DNA from: Propionibacteriaceae bacterium
GTDB taxonomy: Bacteria > Actinomycetota > Actinomycetes > Propionibacteriales > Propionibacteriaceae
Assembly: GCA_031287505.1 (NCBI GenBank)
Contig: JAITSW010000263.1
Location: 1-8,316, forward strand
Length of the DNA stretch: 8,316 nt
Direction: 5' to 3'
Under the pieces are notes generated by a model. It was given only the letters and a program-made list of their open reading frames with translations. It did no database searches and was not told the DNA's origin. Position 1 is the stretch's first letter. Every line of letters begins with the position of its first letter. Positions 6,764-8,316 of this stretch are shown piece by piece. A program made the translations under genes and the position numbers.

Positions 6764-7050
6764 GTGCATGTCGCAAAACACTGGGTGCCTATCGGGGTTC
6801 TAGTCTCGCTCGCGGCGACGTTCTGTGGGGCTTCGCTTGCTCCTACCGCCTAAGCTGTAGAACTGATAATCTCAGAATTACTGCCCTCATTGACAAGTTA
6901 GTCAAAAAGGACTGGAAAGAGATGAAGGCGTACGCAAAGACATCTACCGCCAGAACAGCAGCTCTTGAGTTTGCTGTGAGCGCGGCAGGAGGAGTCGCCG
7001 GAATCCTTGGAATTGAGAATTGCTGGGCAATGATGGAAGAGGTGTTTTGA
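6764..7050 (+). pseudogene. Peptide B: paralog of peptide A, apparently frameshifted
   Basis: A strong ribosome site, GGGAGGAG (6747-6754), precedes GTG 6764. That frame encodes a 28-residue signal-peptide-like sequence (VAKHWVPIGVLVSLAATFCG, ending LAPTA) and then hits TAA at 6851-6853. The peptide A-like part is in another frame: from about 6868 through the Trp codon at 6913 to TGA 7048-7050, ending with GGVAGILGIENCWAMMEEVF. That frame is open from 6763 but has no ATG, GTG or TTG before 6922. One lost base between about 6820 and 6850 would explain both halves and would restore a secreted precursor of roughly 88 residues. Trp to Cys distance is 36 here and 37 in peptide A, with LG[V/I]xxC in both. 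Unlike peptide A, the C-terminus is acidic. Sequencing error, real inactivation or programmed shifting are all possible. Confidence 0.45.
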
Positions 7051-7346
7051 TAGACAGCGGCAGTTTGGAGTTGGTTTGCGAAGCGGCACTGCTGATTGTT
7101 GGCCTTATCGCAGCATCGAGTATGGTTGGACTGATTTGGGAACTGAAGCACAAAAAATGCGGGCGCGATTGGTTGCCGAGTTTGTTGGCAAATCTAGGGA
7201 TCTGGTTTCTGATTGCCTTTGCGATTAGCAATGTGGCCAGCCTGACACATGTTTTGGCAGGTATCGGGGTGTTTGCCGCTGGATCGGTGGCGGGGATTCT
7301 TCTGAATCGCCCTTGGGGTAAAACAGCGCAAGGTGAGCAGACATGA
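7047..7346 (+). CDS. Small three-helix membrane protein (membrane protein B)
   Basis: The family is not recognised. TTG 7047 overlaps the peptide B stop (TGA 7048-7050), with GGAAGAGG (7035-7042) four bases ahead, so translation is probably coupled to peptide B. An upstream TTG at 7020 is possible but has no site. The 99-residue product has predicted helices near 13-31, 43-61 and 68-86, and a basic cysteine-containing loop (KHKKCGRDWL, 34-43) between the first two. The DWL at 41-43 and the distance to the VL(A)G turn of helix 3 match membrane protein A within one residue. The GIGVFA motif at 72-77 resembles GIGVWA in membrane protein C. The tail is short and polar. The coupled arrangement suggests a protein needed in proportion to peptide B, such as an immunity or complex partner. 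Confidence 0.65.
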   Translation: MIDSGSLELVCEAALLIVGLIAASSMVGLIWELKHKKCGRDWLPSLLANLGIWFLIAFAISNVASLTHVLAGIGVFAAGSVAGILLNRPWGKTAQGEQT

Positions 7347-7591
7347 CTTTTTTTGCAGCGCTGACAGTGGCGGCGGTTGCCGCGGTATCCTCCGTCTTTG
7401 CCCAAACAATCCGGAAACTTCGGGTTGGCAGAATTGAAAAGCGCGCAAAAATGGAGCTTGCCGCCCAAATATGTTTGGGCATGCTTCTTGTTGCCTCTCT
7501 TGTCGGAATCGCCTCTCCAGTTGTTTATGGCCTGGCTTTGGCCGCTGTCGGTATTGGCGTGTGGGCAGGGCTGGCTCGGGAAATTAGCTGA
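7343..7591 (+). CDS. Small three-helix membrane protein (membrane protein C)
   Basis: The family is not recognised. ATG 7343 overlaps the stop of membrane protein B as ATGA, a classic coupling junction; no separate ribosome site is evident. The 82-residue product has an Ala/Val-rich helix (3-20) that could also act as an uncleaved signal anchor, a strongly basic linker (RKLRVGRIEKRAK, 24-36), and a helical hairpin at about 40-57 and 60-77 with GIGVWAG (70-76). The topology of helix, basic loop and hairpin is the same as in membrane protein B, and the GIGV[F/W]A signature suggests common descent. It is the last gene of the small operon; nothing coding follows for about 500 bases. Confidence 0.65.
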   Translation: MTFFAALTVAAVAAVSSVFAQTIRKLRVGRIEKRAKMELAAQICLGMLLVASLVGIASPVVYGLALAAVGIGVWAGLAREIS

Positions 7592-8105
7592 GCTGATTCT
7601 GTCGCGGGGCGATGGACGGTCTAGCGGCTATGTGTTGCCCCTTGCCGCCCCCACTTTATAGACAAGAAACCGCTTTGAATCCATGTCGGCAAGTATGTGG
7701 AGCTTCCACAGATAAACATGAGAACACTCAGCATCAACACACATGACCCAACTCAGGTCACACGGCTCCAGCCCCGTCCTTAAAGCAAACAACGTGATCG
7801 TTGCGTATCTCCGAGTTACCACTCCTGGCGTCGTTCAGGCTGCGAAAACCAGACGAACATCGTCTTCCCCCAACGGGAGTGGCTCAAGCTAGTGAATCAG
7901 CTAACTCTTTCAACTTCGAGAGGGCGTGGATGATTTGCTCACATAGGTTCTATGTGTGAACTCTGCGCAAGAAAAGAGTGGGTCGCGTTCTGTGGCAACT
8001 CGCTAGGCAAACCATTTTGAGATGCCAGGGCTTTGGCCATTGGCACACCCGCCTTACAGGCACGCCTAGACTGGGGTTGACTTTTTCGCATCCCAGGAGG
8101 GAATT
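7592..8105. other. Gene-free stretch with short inverted repeats
   Basis: No convincing gene is seen on either strand. The stretch holds several short perfect inverted repeats. TGTGGA/TCCACA (7696-7710) and AGACGA/TCGTCT (7851-7865) have three-base loops. TGACC/GGTCA (7744-7760), CAACG/CGTTG (7790-7803) and CACATA/TATGTG (7940-7956) have loops of four to seven bases. GCGGC/GCCGC (7624-7628, 7644-7648) might form a weak terminator after membrane protein C. The right end contains the direct repeat copy at 7937-8016. No clear promoter for the nitroreductase was found; TTGACT at 8077-8082 is too near the start codon to leave room for a -10. Confidence 0.5.
7937..8016 (+). repeat. Uninterrupted right copy of the direct repeat (X1+X2)
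   Basis: Here the sequences related to 5101-5135 and 5838-5883 lie next to each other without a gap. The first half includes the perfect hairpin CACATA-GGTTC-TATGTG (7940-7956), which is degraded in the left copy, and the GTTC-N7-GAAC inverted repeat (7947-7961), which both copies keep. This copy probably shows the ancestral, unsplit form. Confidence 0.6.
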
Positions 8106-8316
8106 ATGAGTGACACTCTCGAAGTGATCAAGACTCGGTATGCTTGCCGGACGTTTGATGGGCAGCCGGTTCCGGCTCAGACCCTGCGGGCTATCGCCGA
8201 AGCCGGTTTATGCGCACCCAGTGCCATGCACCGCGAACCCTGGCGGATTATCGTGGTGGGCAACAAGGCTTACATTGAGCAACTGGACGCCAAGGGCATG
8301 GCTGTTTTGCAGGTGA
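8106..8316 (+). CDS. Nitroreductase-family FMN enzyme (N-terminal part, truncated by window end)
   Basis: Seventy codons are visible, with no stop before the window edge. ATG 8106 has AGGAGGG (8095-8101) four bases upstream. The N-terminus has the nitroreductase signature: TRYACRTF with Arg11 and Arg15, which in the family contact the FMN phosphate, followed by the PxxTLRAIAEAGLCAPSAMHREPWR segment near 23-47. The usual form is APSxxNxQPW, so His replaces Asn at 42 and Glu replaces Gln at 44. Family members reduce nitro compounds, quinones or flavins with NAD(P)H in the cytoplasm. The natural substrate cannot be told from this part. It marks the return to core-like, higher-GC sequence after the accessory region. 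Confidence 0.88.
   Translation, partial: MSDTLEVIKTRYACRTFDGQPVPAQTLRAIAEAGLCAPSAMHREPWRIIVVGNKAYIEQLDAKGMAVLQV

Noticed and set aside
6944..7468. 174-codon - strand open frame
   Set aside because: It is the complement of peptide B and membrane proteins B and C, whose + strand frames have coupled starts and clear membrane helices.
7628..7822. 64-codon - strand open frame in the gene-free stretch
   Set aside because: The GTG start has AGGA directly adjacent with no spacing, no family is recognisable, and its span contains three of the short inverted repeats.
1..8316. CRISPR arrays, insertion sequences, rRNA genes
   Set aside because: No regularly spaced repeats, transposase frames or rRNA-like sequence were seen.

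Overview
The window looks like a chromosomal segment of a medium-GC actinomycete. The TopA tail is lysine/alanine-rich, and the order topA-tmk-holB, the secreted alpha/beta-hydrolase with a TAP-like C-terminus and the frequent GTG starts all fit Actinomycetota. Actinomycetaceae is my best guess for the family, but it is inferred from style and not proven.

Positions 1-4967 are an ordinary core block, all on the + strand. It holds the end of topA (DNA topoisomerase I), tmk (thymidylate kinase), holB (DNA polymerase III delta' subunit), a DoxX-type four-helix membrane protein with a long Pro/Gln/Ala-rich N-terminus, and a secreted lipoprotein peptidase/esterase of the alpha/beta-hydrolase fold. 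The first three genes serve dTTP supply, DNA replication and topology. The last two are envelope proteins. A tRNA-Thr(CGU) gene with its own likely promoter follows at 5031-5103.

Positions 5104-8105, between the tRNA and a nitroreductase gene (8106 onward, cut by the window end), are an accessory region. It is more AT-rich: my hand count for 6361-6420 is 26/60 GC, against 34/60 for 4081-4140. It carries an orphan small lipoprotein (5231-5737) and then a run of very small genes. These are a cationic 63-residue peptide (A), a three-helix membrane protein (A), a related but apparently frameshifted peptide (B), and two further small three-helix membrane proteins (B and C). The last two are coupled by overlapping stop and start codons. 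Peptides A and B share a Trp...LG[V/I]xxC pattern, and membrane proteins A and B share an Asp-Trp-Leu loop with near-identical helix spacing. The stretch therefore reads as a duplicated 'small peptide + small membrane protein' cassette. A bacteriocin/immunity pair is the simplest idea, but no transporter, processing enzyme or known family member is visible, so the function is open.

The accessory region is bracketed by an imperfect direct repeat. An 80-bp sequence upstream of the nitroreductase (7937-8016) has its first half repeated right at the tRNA 3' end (5101-5135) and its second half at 5838-5883. The lipoprotein gene sits between the two left halves. This suggests two nested insertions next to the tRNA. 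No integrase or transposase is present. Positions 7592-8105 contain no convincing gene.
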